Numbered from the stretch's first letter, positions 53,134-62,591 are shown. The stretch is DNA of 64,000 nucleotides from Alkalibacterium sp. AK22 (GCF_000585255.1 NZ_JANL01000042.1:124001-188000); one strand, 5' to 3'. Notes: generated by a model not told the origin, from the letters alone. Numbers and translations are program-made.

Positions 53134-53361
53134 AGTCTCACTCCAGTTGAGTTGATTTGGTTTACGCACGTTCTTCTCTTGATTGTACTGGATTCGAGAT
53201 ACAGGCGCAAAATATCCGCCGTAAGATCTGTTAAACTTGTAGGTTTCTGCTGCTAGTTCCTGCCCCTAAGAGTATATGAGTGCAGTTCCTAAGGGTGACC
53301 ATGTATAATGAAGACGAACAGAGTTGCTATCCGTCATGCACTGTACAAGGGAGGAAAAAGG

Positions 53362-53634
53362 ATGAAAATAAACTACGATGATCACGTTTTGGCTGACAGT
53401 GATCGCACAGTAATTGTGGAGAATAACCACTATTTCCCTCGAGAAGATGTGGATATGGAGCATTTGGTGAAAAGCGATACGCAGTACACGTGTCCCTGGA
53501 AAGGAGCTGCGACTTATTATTCCGTCAAGTACGGGGATAAAATTATGAAAGATGCGGCCTGGTCTTATGAGGAACCAAAAGAAAAAGCCAAACATATAGC
53601 TGGCCATTTAGCTTTCGATAGAAAGCTAATTTAG
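53362..53634 (+). CDS. DUF427 family protein
   Basis: A 90-residue DUF427 protein: INYDDHVLADSDRTVIVENN, HYFPREDVDMEHLVKSDTQYTC, PWKGAATYYSVKYGDK, and DAAWSYEEPKEKAKHIAGHLAFD. This compact beta-fold family is widespread, and its activity is unknown. The start at ATG 53362 has GGGAGGAAAAAGG upstream; an earlier in-frame ATG contains that site. It is closed by a terminator, so it is monocistronic. Confidence 0.87.
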   Translation: MKINYDDHVLADSDRTVIVENNHYFPREDVDMEHLVKSDTQYTCPWKGAATYYSVKYGDKIMKDAAWSYEEPKEKAKHIAGHLAFDRKLI

Positions 53635-53655
53635 ATAGAACAGCCCGCACATATA

Positions 53656-53703
53656 GTCACCCTGAAAACAGTCTTTATATCTGTTTTCAGGGTGACCTTT
53701 TTG
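53656..53703 (+). terminator. Terminator after the DUF427 gene
   Basis: GTCACCCTGAAAACAG and CTGTTTTCAGGGTGAC pair perfectly around a nine-base loop, followed by CTTTTT. Confidence 0.93.
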
Positions 53704-53704
53704 G

Positions 53705-53765
53705 GTAAACCTTTAATCAGGCAGCTGATAGATCTGCGGCGGCTATCTGATTAAAGGTTTTAAAC
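53705..53765. other. Two-tier hairpin between the DUF427 gene and rnc
   Basis: AAACCTTTAATCAG and CTGATTAAAGGTTT form a perfect 14-bp stem enclosing about 30 bases, in which GCAG and CTGC can also pair. It lies directly after the terminator, has no T tract and no reading frame. It could be a structured RNA or a DNA element; no known family is recognised. Confidence 0.5.
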
Positions 53766-53913
53766 GTATCCGCTCACGTTCAGTCTATGGAATAAAGGCG
53801 GATAAAGGGCTGCCTGACTGCTCAAATCCGGGCGGGATGTGTTTTCTCCGGTTTATTTTACCCTAAAAATCAAGTATACTTAAGGGGTATAGGCTAAGTG
53901 AGGTGAAGATTAT

Positions 53914-54615
53914 ATGAAAAAATTATTTCAGCATGTGAAAGATACGTTTGGTGTGACGTTCACTGATGAGTCCGTACTTATCGAGGCGTTTACCCATTCA
54001 TCCTATGCGAATGATCATCGTGATAAAGAGATCAGAAATTTGGAGCGACTGGAGTTTCTTGGAGATGCTGTACTGGAAGTGACGGTATCTGAATACTTGT
54101 ACCATAAGTACCCTAACCACCCGGAAGGTCAACTGACCCGTATGCGGGCGTCGATCGTGCGGGCGGAAAGTCTGGCGATGCTAGCGAAAGAGTACGAGCT
54201 GAATTACTATTTGCGGCTCGGCAAGGGGGAAGAGCAGATGAACGGCCGGACACGTCCGTCACTTTTGTGTGACGTGTTTGAGGCTTTTATCGGGGCAGTA
54301 TTTGTCGATCAGGGAATGGATGTCGTCAAGGAGATTTTAAAAGAGATCCTCTTTCCTAAAATTGATTCCGGTGCTTTCTCTCATGGGATGGATCACAAAA
54401 CAGCGTTGCAGGAACTGCTGCAGCGTAATGGTGTGGTGACGATTGAATACAAGGTGATGGATAAAAGAGGTCCAGATCATCAGAAAGAATTTGTTGTGGA
54501 AGTTTATGTGGAAGGCGATTCTCTGGGTATGGGAATTGGCCGGTCTAAAAAGGCCGCAGAGCAGTCTGCGGCAAAAGTTGCATTGGAAAAACTGGAAGAA
54601 TCGAACGAATCGTAG
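53914..54615 (+). CDS. rnc: Ribonuclease III
   Basis: A 233-residue RNase III that cleaves double-stranded RNA in rRNA and mRNA processing. The signature ERLEFLGDAVLE (residues 44-55) carries the metal-binding acidic residues, and later DVFEAFIGAVFVDQG supplies the second set. The C-terminal double-stranded-RNA-binding domain covers about residues 158-228, with KKAAEQSAAKVALEKL at its end. It is followed by smc after 42 bases, as in most Bacillota. A TATACT about 35 bases upstream, with TTTATT 17 bases before it, may be its promoter. GAGGTGAAG precedes the ATG. Confidence 0.97.
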   Translation: MKKLFQHVKDTFGVTFTDESVLIEAFTHSSYANDHRDKEIRNLERLEFLGDAVLEVTVSEYLYHKYPNHPEGQLTRMRASIVRAESLAMLAKEYELNYYLRLGKGEEQMNGRTRPSLLCDVFEAFIGAVFVDQGMDVVKEILKEILFPKIDSGAFSHGMDHKTALQELLQRNGVVTIEYKVMDKRGPDHQKEFVVEVYVEGDSLGMGIGRSKKAAEQSAAKVALEKLEESNES

Positions 54616-54657
54616 TGTTCGCTTGCAGCCTGAATGCTATGAAGGAGAGATAGACAC

Positions 54658-57600
54658 GTGCAGTTAAAACGATTAGAAATCAAGGGTTTTAAGTCTTTTG
54701 CCGACAAGACGGTACTGGACTTTACAGACGGCATTACTGCAGTCGTCGGCCCGAACGGAAGCGGAAAATCGAACATCATCGAAGCGATCCGCTGGGTCAT
54801 GGGTGAGCAGTCAGCCAAGACTCTACGCGGCGGCCGAATGCATGATATCATTTTTTCCGGAACCGATACGCGCAAGCCCATAAACATTGCGGAAGTCACC
54901 CTGGTTCTGGAGAATCAGGATGGCTTTCTTCCTGTGGAATTCGAAGAAGTCAGTGTGACTCGTCGCATCAACCGTAATGGTGACAGCGACTATCTGATCA
55001 ACAAAGACGCCTGCCGGCTGAAAGATATCGTGGATCTGTTCATGGACTCGGGACTGGGGAAGGAATCCTTTTCCATCATCTCTCAGGGACAGGTTGAAGC
55101 GGTGTTCAACAGCAAGGCAGAAGACCGCCGGGCTATTTTTGAAGAAGCCGCTGGTGTGTTCAAGTACAAGACGCAGAAAAGCAAGGCCGAGCGTAAGTTG
55201 TTTGAAACCCAGGATAACCTGGACCGGGTACAGGATATCCTGTTTGAACTGAACGGCCAGCTGGAACCTTTGAGAGAACAGAAAGACATCGCTCAAAGTT
55301 ATGTAAAGCAAAAAGAGGAACTTACTGATCTAGACGTGGCGCTCTCGGTCCAGACGATCGAAGCATATGCAAAGGAAAACAAGGCGCTGAAAGCTCAGAC
55401 ACAGAAGCTGTCAGAGCAGATATTGACCGTGACCACGGAGCTCGAACAGGACAGCTCGGTAGTCAAAGAAAAGAAGCAGGCTCTGCATAAGGTTGAAACC
55501 GAGCGGGACGCGATCCATGCCCGTCACATTGATTCAGTCAAGCAGATCGAACGGACCGAAGCCCGTCTGCGCCTTGTAGAGGAAAAAGAAAAGCACCAGG
55601 ATGCCTTTTTAGGTGAAAAACAAGCGGGTCTAGAGAAGGAACAGGCCCAGCTGGATGCGCTCAAAGATGAACTTCAAGAAATCGAAGTGCTCTACAATGA
55701 TCAGAATCAGACGGTACAAGAGCAGAAAAAAGCTTATCAGCAGAAGGAAGAGCAGCTGAACCGTCTGATGGGCAACAAGGAAGAAGCGATTGAAACACTG
55801 CGGGCACAGTATATCGAAGCCATGCAGCAAAAAACATCGCTCAACAATGAGGAAACGTATCTTTCTAGACAGTTGAGCCAGACTTCTTTGTCATCAGAAA
55901 AGCAGAAGAAACAGGTACAGGAAGTTACAGGTAAACTGGAAGAAACAAAAAGCTCTCTTAAAACCAAGAAGACGGAGCTAGATGAACTGAAAGTCGGGCT
56001 GGATCAGCTGCTGAAGCAGTTCAAGCAAACCAAAGCGGAACTCGATGCCCTCAACGGCGCCTACCAGCAAAAAGCCGACCGAATCATGCAGCTAGAGCGC
56101 CAGCTGAACCGGGCTCAGGCCAAAAGACAGAGTCTGGCTGAAATGCAGGAGAACTATGCCGGTTACTTTGCCGGCGTTAAGGCAGTTATGACTGCCAAGG
56201 ATCAACTGGAAGGCATCACAGGTACTGTCGCTGACATGATGGACGTGCCCGCAGACTATACCGAAGCGATCGATGTGGTCCTGGGGGCAGCTAGCCAGTT
56301 TATAATCGTAGAAAATGAAAAAGCAGGACGCCAGGCCATCGCCTACCTGAAACAGAAAAAAGCCGGACGGGCGACCTTTCTGCCCCTGACGACTGTCAAG
56401 CCGCGCTCTTTGTCCCCGGTCAATATCGACCGGGCCAGCAGTGTTAAAGGCTATATCGGCATTGCCAGTGAACTGATTCATTATGACGATAAAGTCAAGG
56501 CGGTCATGGGCAATCTACTTGGCTCGACTATTGTCGCCCAGGATCTGCAGTCAGCCAATGCCATCGCCAAAGCCGTCAATTATTCTTCCCGCGTTGTCAG
56601 CCTTGAAGGAGACGTGATGAACGCCGGGGGATCCATGACCGGTGGAGGCGGCAAACGTTCGTCCAATGCTCATCTCTTTTCTCAGAAAAAAGAAGAAAAA
56701 GCTCTGCGCATCGAAATCGACGAACTGGAAAAAACACTTGCTCTGAGAAAAGCAGAAAGTGAGCGCGAGGACCAACGCCGAGCGGAACTAAGCACACAGC
56801 TAGAAGACTTGCGGGAGAGTGGTGAAGATCGCCGTCTGGCTGAAAAACAGCTAGAAAACGAAGTAACGCAGCTAAATGAAGCGACCGTGCGGCTTGAGCG
56901 TGAGAAAACTGGTCTGCTCTTTGAAAGTGGCGAAGCCCAGACAGAAGAAAAGAGTCTGACAACTCAACTCAAGCAAGTCCAACATGACCATCAACAGGCT
57001 GTAAGTCGCCTGGAAGAACTGAAAGCCGAAATGGATCAGCTGTCCAGTGAAAAAGAAGACAGCGAAGCTCAGAAAGACCGGCTGCAGACTGAAAAATCGG
57101 CTATCTTAGAAAAATGGAACCAGGCCCGCGAAATGCTAGCGTCCACCCGTTCCAAGAAAGATAGTGTGTCTGCACGCATAGCTCAAACTGAAGCAGCTGT
57201 CCAGTCACTCTCTGTTGAGCTGGATCAGCTCCAGCAAGGAGAAGAACTGGAGTCAAAAGAAGATTTGCAGGACCGTCTCAACCAGCTGAAACAACAGTCT
57301 GAGGCTCTAGATACAGAAGAACAGGCTTTAAAAGACCGCCATGCCCGGCTTGATGATGCTGTGTCTGAACTTGACGATACTATCAGCCTGCTCCAGGACA
57401 AGCGTTCCATGCTTTCAGAAGAAAAAAATCAGCTGGAGATTCGCCTGTCACGCTGTGATGTTTCGATCGACCACTTGCTGGAATATCTGTCGGAAGAATA
57501 CTCAGTAAGCTATGAGGAAGCCCGGCTGAACCAGCCGGAAAATCTGGACAAAGAAGAAACCCAAAAGCGGGTGAAACTCCTCAAACGCGGAATAGAGGAA

Positions 57601-58221
57601 CTGGGCCCTGTCAATCTAGCTGCAATCGAGGAATATGAGCGCGTTGCCGAGCGGCACGATTTTCTTGCCAGCCAGCAGCAGGATCTACTTGAAGCCAAGG
57701 AAAAATTATATGACACCATGGACCAGATGGATACGGAAGTCAAAAAGCGCTTCTACGAAACCTTCAGTCAGGTTAAAGAACAGTTTGCCCTGGTCTTTCC
57801 GCGGATGTTCGGGGGAGGAAAGGCGCAGCTGCGTCTGACCGATCCAGAGAACCTGCTGGAATCCGGTGTAGAGATTGAAGCTCAGCCGCCAGGAAAGAAA
57901 CTGCAGTCTCTAAGCCTGCTTTCTGGGGGCGAACGAGCGCTGACTGCCCTGTCCCTGCTCTTTGCCATAATTCAAGTCCGTCCGATTCCATTCTGTATCC
58001 TGGATGAAGCCGAAGCAGCCCTGGATGAAGCCAATGTCAGGCGCTTTGGACGTTATCTGCATGAATTTGCGTCGGACACTCAGTTCATCGTTATCACGCA
58101 CCGTAAAGGAACGATGGAAGAAGCGGATTCTCTGTACGGCGTGACCATGAGAGAAAAGGGTGTGTCCAATCTGGTGTCCGTACAACTGCAGGATATCGAT
58201 GAAACGGTAGAACAAGCATAA
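54658..58221 (+). CDS. smc: Chromosome condensation protein SMC
   Basis: A 1187-residue SMC ATPase that, with ScpA and ScpB, compacts and segregates the nucleoid. Walker A is GPNGSGKSNI (31-40). Two long coiled coils flank a hinge (about residues 505-670, with YAGYFAGVKAVMTAKD and MNAGGSMTGGGGK). The C-terminal head has the signature LLSGGERALTALSLLF and Walker B CILDEAEAALDEANV. The GTG at 54658 follows GAAGGAGAG. Upstream rnc and downstream cof-ftsY-ylxM-ffh form the classic Bacillota block. All functional motifs are intact. Confidence 0.97.
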   Translation: MQLKRLEIKGFKSFADKTVLDFTDGITAVVGPNGSGKSNIIEAIRWVMGEQSAKTLRGGRMHDIIFSGTDTRKPINIAEVTLVLENQDGFLPVEFEEVSVTRRINRNGDSDYLINKDACRLKDIVDLFMDSGLGKESFSIISQGQVEAVFNSKAEDRRAIFEEAAGVFKYKTQKSKAERKLFETQDNLDRVQDILFELNGQLEPLREQKDIAQSYVKQKEELTDLDVALSVQTIEAYAKENKALKAQTQKLSEQILTVTTELEQDSSVVKEKKQALHKVETERDAIHARHIDSVKQIERTEARLRLVEEKEKHQDAFLGEKQAGLEKEQAQLDALKDELQEIEVLYNDQNQTVQEQKKAYQQKEEQLNRLMGNKEEAIETLRAQYIEAMQQKTSLNNEETYLSRQLSQTSLSSEKQKKQVQEVTGKLEETKSSLKTKKTELDELKVGLDQLLKQFKQTKAELDALNGAYQQKADRIMQLERQLNRAQAKRQSLAEMQENYAGYFAGVKAVMTAKDQLEGITGTVADMMDVPADYTEAIDVVLGAASQFIIVENEKAGRQAIAYLKQKKAGRATFLPLTTVKPRSLSPVNIDRASSVKGYIGIASELIHYDDKVKAVMGNLLGSTIVAQDLQSANAIAKAVNYSSRVVSLEGDVMNAGGSMTGGGGKRSSNAHLFSQKKEEKALRIEIDELEKTLALRKAESEREDQRRAELSTQLEDLRESGEDRRLAEKQLENEVTQLNEATVRLEREKTGLLFESGEAQTEEKSLTTQLKQVQHDHQQAVSRLEELKAEMDQLSSEKEDSEAQKDRLQTEKSAILEKWNQAREMLASTRSKKDSVSARIAQTEAAVQSLSVELDQLQQGEELESKEDLQDRLNQLKQQSEALDTEEQALKDRHARLDDAVSELDDTISLLQDKRSMLSEEKNQLEIRLSRCDVSIDHLLEYLSEEYSVSYEEARLNQPENLDKEETQKRVKLLKRGIEELGPVNLAAIEEYERVAERHDFLASQQQDLLEAKEKLYDTMDQMDTEVKKRFYETFSQVKEQFALVFPRMFGGGKAQLRLTDPENLLESGVEIEAQPPGKKLQSLSLLSGGERALTALSLLFAIIQVRPIPFCILDEAEAALDEANVRRFGRYLHEFASDTQFIVITHRKGTMEEADSLYGVTMREKGVSNLVSVQLQDIDETVEQA

Positions 58222-58234
58222 AACGGAGGTCATT

Positions 58235-59047
58235 ATGTCAATTAAATTAGTAGCCATCGATCTGGACGGCACCCTGCTGAACAGTCAGCGGCAAGTGTCG
58301 GAAGAAAACAAGCAAGCCATTCAAAAAGCTAAGGCCCAGGGAGTCAAAGTTGTCCTCGTCACCGGGCGTCCCCTTAAAGGTATGCTGTCTATTTTGGAAG
58401 ACTGCGGTCTGACCGAAGAAGGTGATCTGGGCCTGACCTATAATGGCGGACTTGTGCAGTGGACTCAAACTGGCGAGACGCTCAGTCAGATCACCCACTC
58501 CAAAACCGATGTTCTGGACGTCTATAAACTGAGTCAGAAGCTGGACCTACCCTGCAATTTCATCGACTTGGATACGGTCTATGAGCCCCCCTATCCAAAA
58601 GACAAGCCGTCACAGTATTCGCGACACATGAAAGCTCTGCCTTACGAGCCAGTCGACATGACCGATCTGCCGGACCCATTTCCAATCAACAAGATCGTGA
58701 TGTGCTGGGACCAGGAGGAACTGGACCAGAAAGTACAGGAGATTCCGGATACTTACCGCGAACGCTATACAATTATGAAATCCAGAGACAATCTGCTTGA
58801 GGTCCTGCCGAAAGCGGTAGACAAGGGCAAGGGCCTCAAACTGTTGAGCGAACTGCTGGATATTGCGCTTGACGAAATGATGGCCATTGGAGATCAGGAA
58901 AACGATCTCGCTATGGTCCAAGCGGCCGGCATCGGGGTGGCCATGTCCAATGCTTTGGATAGCGTCAAAGAGAATGCGCAATTTATCACCCGTTCCAATG
59001 ATGAGCACGGTGTTGCTTATGCAATTGAGCGATATGTGTTAAACTGA
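58235..59047 (+). CDS. Cof-type HAD-IIB hydrolase
   Basis: A 270-residue haloacid-dehalogenase-superfamily phosphatase of the Cof/YkrA type. Motif I is AIDLDGTLLNS (nucleophile Asp9, acid Asp11), motif II is VLVTGRPLKG, motif III includes Lys near KGKGLKLL, and motif IV is AIGDQENDLAMVQAAGIGVAMSNA. A type IIB cap lies between. Such enzymes dephosphorylate sugar phosphates or other small metabolites; the substrate cannot be read. It starts 13 bases after smc with AACGGAGG, and ftsY follows 42 bases later, so it is part of the block. Confidence 0.93.
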   Translation: MSIKLVAIDLDGTLLNSQRQVSEENKQAIQKAKAQGVKVVLVTGRPLKGMLSILEDCGLTEEGDLGLTYNGGLVQWTQTGETLSQITHSKTDVLDVYKLSQKLDLPCNFIDLDTVYEPPYPKDKPSQYSRHMKALPYEPVDMTDLPDPFPINKIVMCWDQEELDQKVQEIPDTYRERYTIMKSRDNLLEVLPKAVDKGKGLKLLSELLDIALDEMMAIGDQENDLAMVQAAGIGVAMSNALDSVKENAQFITRSNDEHGVAYAIERYVLN

Positions 59048-59089
59048 GGGTGAAGCAGTAAAAAAAGCGAGAGAAAGAGTGAAGCCACG

Positions 59090-60205
59090 ATGGGATTATT
59101 TGATAAAATAAAATCCGCCTTTACCGGAGCGGAGACAAAAGACCAGTCGACGGAAGAAGTTAAAGACATTAAGGCAGTCGAGGATAGTTCGGCTGTCAAG
59201 GACGTTGAGGAAGTCGTCGAGTCGCCGGTTGCCAAGGACACCACTCTTGAGCCCGAAGACACGAAAAGAGAAACAGAGCAGTACGAAAAAGGACTGAAAA
59301 AGTCACGTGTATCCTTCACACGCCGTCTGAATGAACTTTTGGCCAACTTCCGATATGAAGATGAGGAATTTTTCGAGGAACTGGAAGATTTGCTGATTGA
59401 ATCCGATGTCGGCTTTGAAGCGACGATGCATATCGCCGATACGCTGCGCTATGAGTCCAAAGTCCAGAATGTCCGTTCCATGAAAGATGCTGAACGTGTC
59501 ATTGTGCAGACTATGGTCGATATGTACGGAGAAAGCAATCCTGATCACCACGAATTTAACGAGAATCCAGACGGTCTGACGGTCGTTCTCTTTGTCGGGG
59601 TTAATGGTGTGGGGAAAACAACGACCATTGCCAAAATGGCTCATCAGTATATCGACAAGGGCAAGAAAGTCGTTATGGCTGCGGGAGATACTTTCCGTGC
59701 CGGAGCCATCGAACAGCTGCATGTATGGGGGGATCGTGTCGGAGCCGAAGTAGTCTCTACCAAGCAAGGCGGAGATCCGGCCGCCGTCGTTTTTGACGGC
59801 ATTAAAACTGCCCGGGAATCAGGAGCGGATATCCTGCTGATCGACACCGCCGGCCGTTTACAGAATAAAAAGAATTTAATGAATGAGCTGGAGAAAATGA
59901 AACGTGTGATCTCCAGGGAGATTCCTGAAGCGCCGCATGAAACACTGCTGGTTTTAGATGCCACAACGGGGCAGAATGCTTTAAACCAGGCCAAAATCTT
60001 CCAAGAAACCACTCAAGTATCTGGAATTGTTTTAACGAAGATGGATGGAACAGCTAAAGGGGGAATCGTTTTGGCTATCGGCAAAGAACTGGGTATCCCG
60101 GTGAAATTTGTCGGCTTGGGCGAGACCATGAACGACTTGCACTCATTCGATACAGAGAAATTTGCTTATGGTCTGTTCAAGGAACTGATCGAGCAAACAG
60201 CATAA
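59090..60205 (+). CDS. ftsY: Signal recognition particle receptor FtsY
   Basis: A 371-residue SRP receptor GTPase that docks ribosome-SRP complexes at the membrane. An acidic N-terminal region (about residues 14-70) is followed by the N domain and the NG GTPase: G1 GVNGVGKTTT (about 170-179), GDTFRAGAIEQL, G3 LLIDTAGRLQNK, G4 VLTKMDGTAKGG and FVGLGETMNDL. The N-terminal region is rich in Glu and Val and shorter than in E. coli. It precedes ylxM and ffh, its partner in the pathway. The AGAGTGAAG ribosome binding site is weak. Confidence 0.97.
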   Translation: MGLFDKIKSAFTGAETKDQSTEEVKDIKAVEDSSAVKDVEEVVESPVAKDTTLEPEDTKRETEQYEKGLKKSRVSFTRRLNELLANFRYEDEEFFEELEDLLIESDVGFEATMHIADTLRYESKVQNVRSMKDAERVIVQTMVDMYGESNPDHHEFNENPDGLTVVLFVGVNGVGKTTTIAKMAHQYIDKGKKVVMAAGDTFRAGAIEQLHVWGDRVGAEVVSTKQGGDPAAVVFDGIKTARESGADILLIDTAGRLQNKKNLMNELEKMKRVISREIPEAPHETLLVLDATTGQNALNQAKIFQETTQVSGIVLTKMDGTAKGGIVLAIGKELGIPVKFVGLGETMNDLHSFDTEKFAYGLFKELIEQTA

Positions 60206-60241
60206 TTTAGAAACCAGACAGCAAAGAAGGTGGCTTACAAG

Positions 60242-60589
60242 ATGGAATTGGAAAAAACACTGCGTATGAACAGTCTGTTTGCCTTTTACCGGCCGCTGTT
60301 GACACCCAAGCAGCAGGAATACATGCGGCTTTATTATGGCGATGACTACTCGCTTGGGGAGATCGCAGAAGACTTTTCAGTCAGTCGCCAGGCTGTGTAT
60401 GACAATATCAAACGTTCTGAAGTGATTTTGCAGAATTATGAAGACAAGCTGCACCTGGTCGAAGAATTTGACAAAAAACAAAAGCTCGTCGATAAATTGA
60501 AAGCATATGTAGAAGAAAAGTATGAAGCAGACAACGAGCTGCTGTCTTTGATCGACAGCATTAGTCTGGATTCAATGAGAGAGGATTGA
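60242..60589 (+). CDS. ylxM: YlxM, SRP-associated helix-turn-helix protein
   Basis: A 115-residue YlxM/UPF0122 protein. The conserved start [20 protein letters not shown] leads into a sigma-factor-4-like helix-turn-helix, [23 protein letters not shown], and a helical tail. In Streptococcus and Bacillus it lies directly upstream of ffh and influences SRP activity. The ATG at 60242 was chosen because it gives the conserved MELEKT start and AGAAGGTGG lies upstream. It ends seven bases before the ffh start, so translation is probably coupled. Confidence 0.94.
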   Translation: MELEKTLRMNSLFAFYRPLLTPKQQEYMRLYYGDDYSLGEIAEDFSVSRQAVYDNIKRSEVILQNYEDKLHLVEEFDKKQKLVDKLKAYVEEKYEADNELLSLIDSISLDSMRED

Positions 60590-60596
60590 AATAAGT

Positions 60597-62048
60597 ATGG
60601 CCTTTGAAGGGTTAACAGGCCGCCTGCAGGATGCCTTTTCCGGACTGCGTAAAAAAGGAAAAGTCACTGAGGCGGATGTCAAAGATGTAATGCGTGAAGT
60701 CAGGCTTGCCTTGCTTGAAGCCGACGTCAATTATAAAGTAGTAAGAAATTTTGTTAAAACGGTTCGTGAAAAATCGCTGGGTGAGGAAGTTCTCGGCAGT
60801 TTGAACGGCGGACAACAGGTCGTCAAAATCGTTAATGATGAACTGACGGAACTAATGGGTGGCGAACAGGAAAAAATCGTTTTCGCTGAGCCCGGACAAG
60901 GACCGACCATCTACATGATGACCGGTCTCCAGGGTGCCGGTAAAACGACGACAGCCGGGAAACTAGCCAACTACTTGCGCAAGCATGAAAACAAGAAACC
61001 GATGATGGTTGCTGCCGATATTTACCGTCCAGCAGCGATTGATCAACTGCAGACGATTGGACGCGATCTGGATATCCCGGTCTTCAGCATGGGAGACCAG
61101 GTTAGTCCGGTCGAAATTGCTGAAAAAGGAATCCAGCAGGCAAAAGACGAGAATCGTGACGTTGTCATTATCGATACGGCGGGACGTCTGCATATCGACG
61201 AAAACCTGATGACTGAACTACAGGATGTCAAACAGGCAGTCGATCCGCATGAAATCTTCCTAGTCGTGGACGCCATGACTGGACAAGATGCCGTCAATGT
61301 GGCGGACTCCTTTAATGAACGTCTAAATATTAGCAGTGTGATTTTAACCAAACTGGATGGGGACACACGCGGAGGAGCCGCTCTGTCCATCCGTTCCGTG
61401 ACGGAGAAGCCGATTAAGTTCACAGGTACCGGCGAGAAACTGGATGCTTTAGAGCCGTTCTATCCAGAACGTATGGCCAACCGTATCTTGGGAATGGGAG
61501 ATATCCTGACCCTGATCGAGCGGGCCCAGCAGGAAGTTGATGAAGAACGGGCAGAAGAAATGGCTGCTAAGATGCGTGAAAACCGCTATGACTTCAACGA
61601 CTTTATTGAACAGATGGATCAGATGACCAACATGGGACCGATGGAAGACATTTTGAAAATGATCCCGGGGATGAACAATATTCCAGGCATGGCTGATTTC
61701 CAGATGGATCCAAAAGACATTGCCCATATGAAGGCAATTGTGATGTCTATGACTCCTGAAGAGCGTGAAAATCCGGATATCTTGTCGCAAAAGCGCAGAC
61801 GCAGAATCGCTAAAGGATCTGCCCGTGATATTGCTGAAGTTAACCGTATGATCAAGCAGTTCAAGCAATCCAAAGAGATGATGAGCAAGATGTCTAAAGG
61901 GAAGATGGGCAACATGCCTGGCCTCGATAAACTCATGGGCGGCGGTGTCAAAGGTAAACTAGGCAAGATGGCCATGAACGGTATGGCTAAAGCCGGTGGC
62001 GCAGGCAAAAAGAAAAAGAAGAAAAAAGTTGTCCGCAAGAAAAAATAA
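60597..62048 (+). CDS. ffh: Signal recognition particle protein Ffh (SRP54)
   Basis: A 483-residue SRP54 GTPase that binds signal sequences and the SRP RNA. The N domain and G domain show G1 GLQGAGKTTT (about 108-117), AADIYRPAAIDQL, G3 IIDTAGRLHID and G4 ILTKLDGDTRGG. The methionine-rich M domain (about 310-460) contains QMDQMTNMGPMEDILKMIPG and GSARDIAEVNRMIKQFKQ, the RNA- and signal-binding part. The C-terminus is a lysine-rich tail. It ends the rnc-smc-cof-ftsY-ylxM-ffh block. The SRP RNA gene was not seen in the window. Confidence 0.97.
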   Translation: MAFEGLTGRLQDAFSGLRKKGKVTEADVKDVMREVRLALLEADVNYKVVRNFVKTVREKSLGEEVLGSLNGGQQVVKIVNDELTELMGGEQEKIVFAEPGQGPTIYMMTGLQGAGKTTTAGKLANYLRKHENKKPMMVAADIYRPAAIDQLQTIGRDLDIPVFSMGDQVSPVEIAEKGIQQAKDENRDVVIIDTAGRLHIDENLMTELQDVKQAVDPHEIFLVVDAMTGQDAVNVADSFNERLNISSVILTKLDGDTRGGAALSIRSVTEKPIKFTGTGEKLDALEPFYPERMANRILGMGDILTLIERAQQEVDEERAEEMAAKMRENRYDFNDFIEQMDQMTNMGPMEDILKMIPGMNNIPGMADFQMDPKDIAHMKAIVMSMTPEERENPDILSQKRRRRIAKGSARDIAEVNRMIKQFKQSKEMMSKMSKGKMGNMPGLDKLMGGGVKGKLGKMAMNGMAKAGGAGKKKKKKKVVRKKK

Positions 62049-62165
62049 GGGTAACTGAGTAAGACTGCATTTGAATAAGAGAAAAGAGGAAAAGAACAGG
62101 AGGCTTCCTGTTCTTTTTTCAGTTTTTATCGCAATTTCTATAGCAACTGAGTAGTTTTTTGTCCT

Positions 62166-62440
62166 GAGTTGTCGCGCAAACCTCCTTTGCGAAGCAACTC
62201 AGGGATCTTTTCGATGGAGTTGTCGCGCAAACCTCTTTTACGGAGCAACTCAGGGATCTTTTCGATGGAGTTGACGCGCAAACCTCTTTTGCGGAGCGAC
62301 TCAGGGATCTTTGGGATGGAGTTGACGCGCAAACCTCTTTTGCGGAGCAACTCAGGGATTTTTTCGATGGAGTTGTCGCGCAAACCTCCTTTGCGAAGCA
62401 ACTCAGGGATCTTTGGGATGGAGTTGACGCGCAAACTAGC
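62166..62440. repeat. 51-bp tandem repeat array of hairpin units
   Basis: Five complete 51-base units begin at 62166, 62217, 62268, 62319 and 62370, with a partial sixth at 62421. Each unit is a 35-base hairpin, GAGTTG-nnn-CGCAAA, five-base loop, TTTGCG-nnn-CAACTC with a 3x3 internal loop, then a 16-base spacer AGGGATCTTTTCGATG or a close variant. Most changes keep pairing; unit 3 has CGACTC, which still pairs by one G-T. The period is a multiple of three, so both strands are open for about 100 codons, but no ribosome binding sites are seen. Location: 120 bases after ffh. Confidence 0.92.
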
Positions 62441-62496
62441 AGTCAAATAAAATAGGGAGGATCTTAATTGAGTTGCTGAAGCAGAGGATGAACCTC

Positions 62497-62541
62497 TACC
62501 CGAAAACTAGACACTTAAAAAAAGAGTGTTGTAGTTTTCGG
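62497..62541. repeat. Imperfect inverted repeat, possible small mobile-element relic
   Basis: CCGAAAACTA and TAGTTTTCGG pair perfectly, and inside them ACACT pairs with AGTGT around an A-rich loop. A TATTTTTTAAA run follows. It could be a terminator of an unrecognised transcript or a short terminal-inverted-repeat element; no target duplication is obvious. Confidence 0.4.
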
Positions 62542-62558
62542 AGTATTTTTTAAACAGC

Positions 62559-62591
62559 AAAAAACGACTGCTTCATTTATGAGCAGTCGTC
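62559..62591 (-). terminator. Terminator overlapping the end of the small membrane protein gene
   Basis: Read on the minus strand, ACGACTGCT pairs with AGCAGTCGT and TTTTTT follows. The hairpin includes the last codons of the gene at 62573-62782. Confidence 0.75.

Noticed and set aside
62166-62440. Possible CRISPR array
   Set aside because: The spacers are 16 bases and nearly identical between units, and the repeats are palindromic over most of the period. No cas genes adjoin it.
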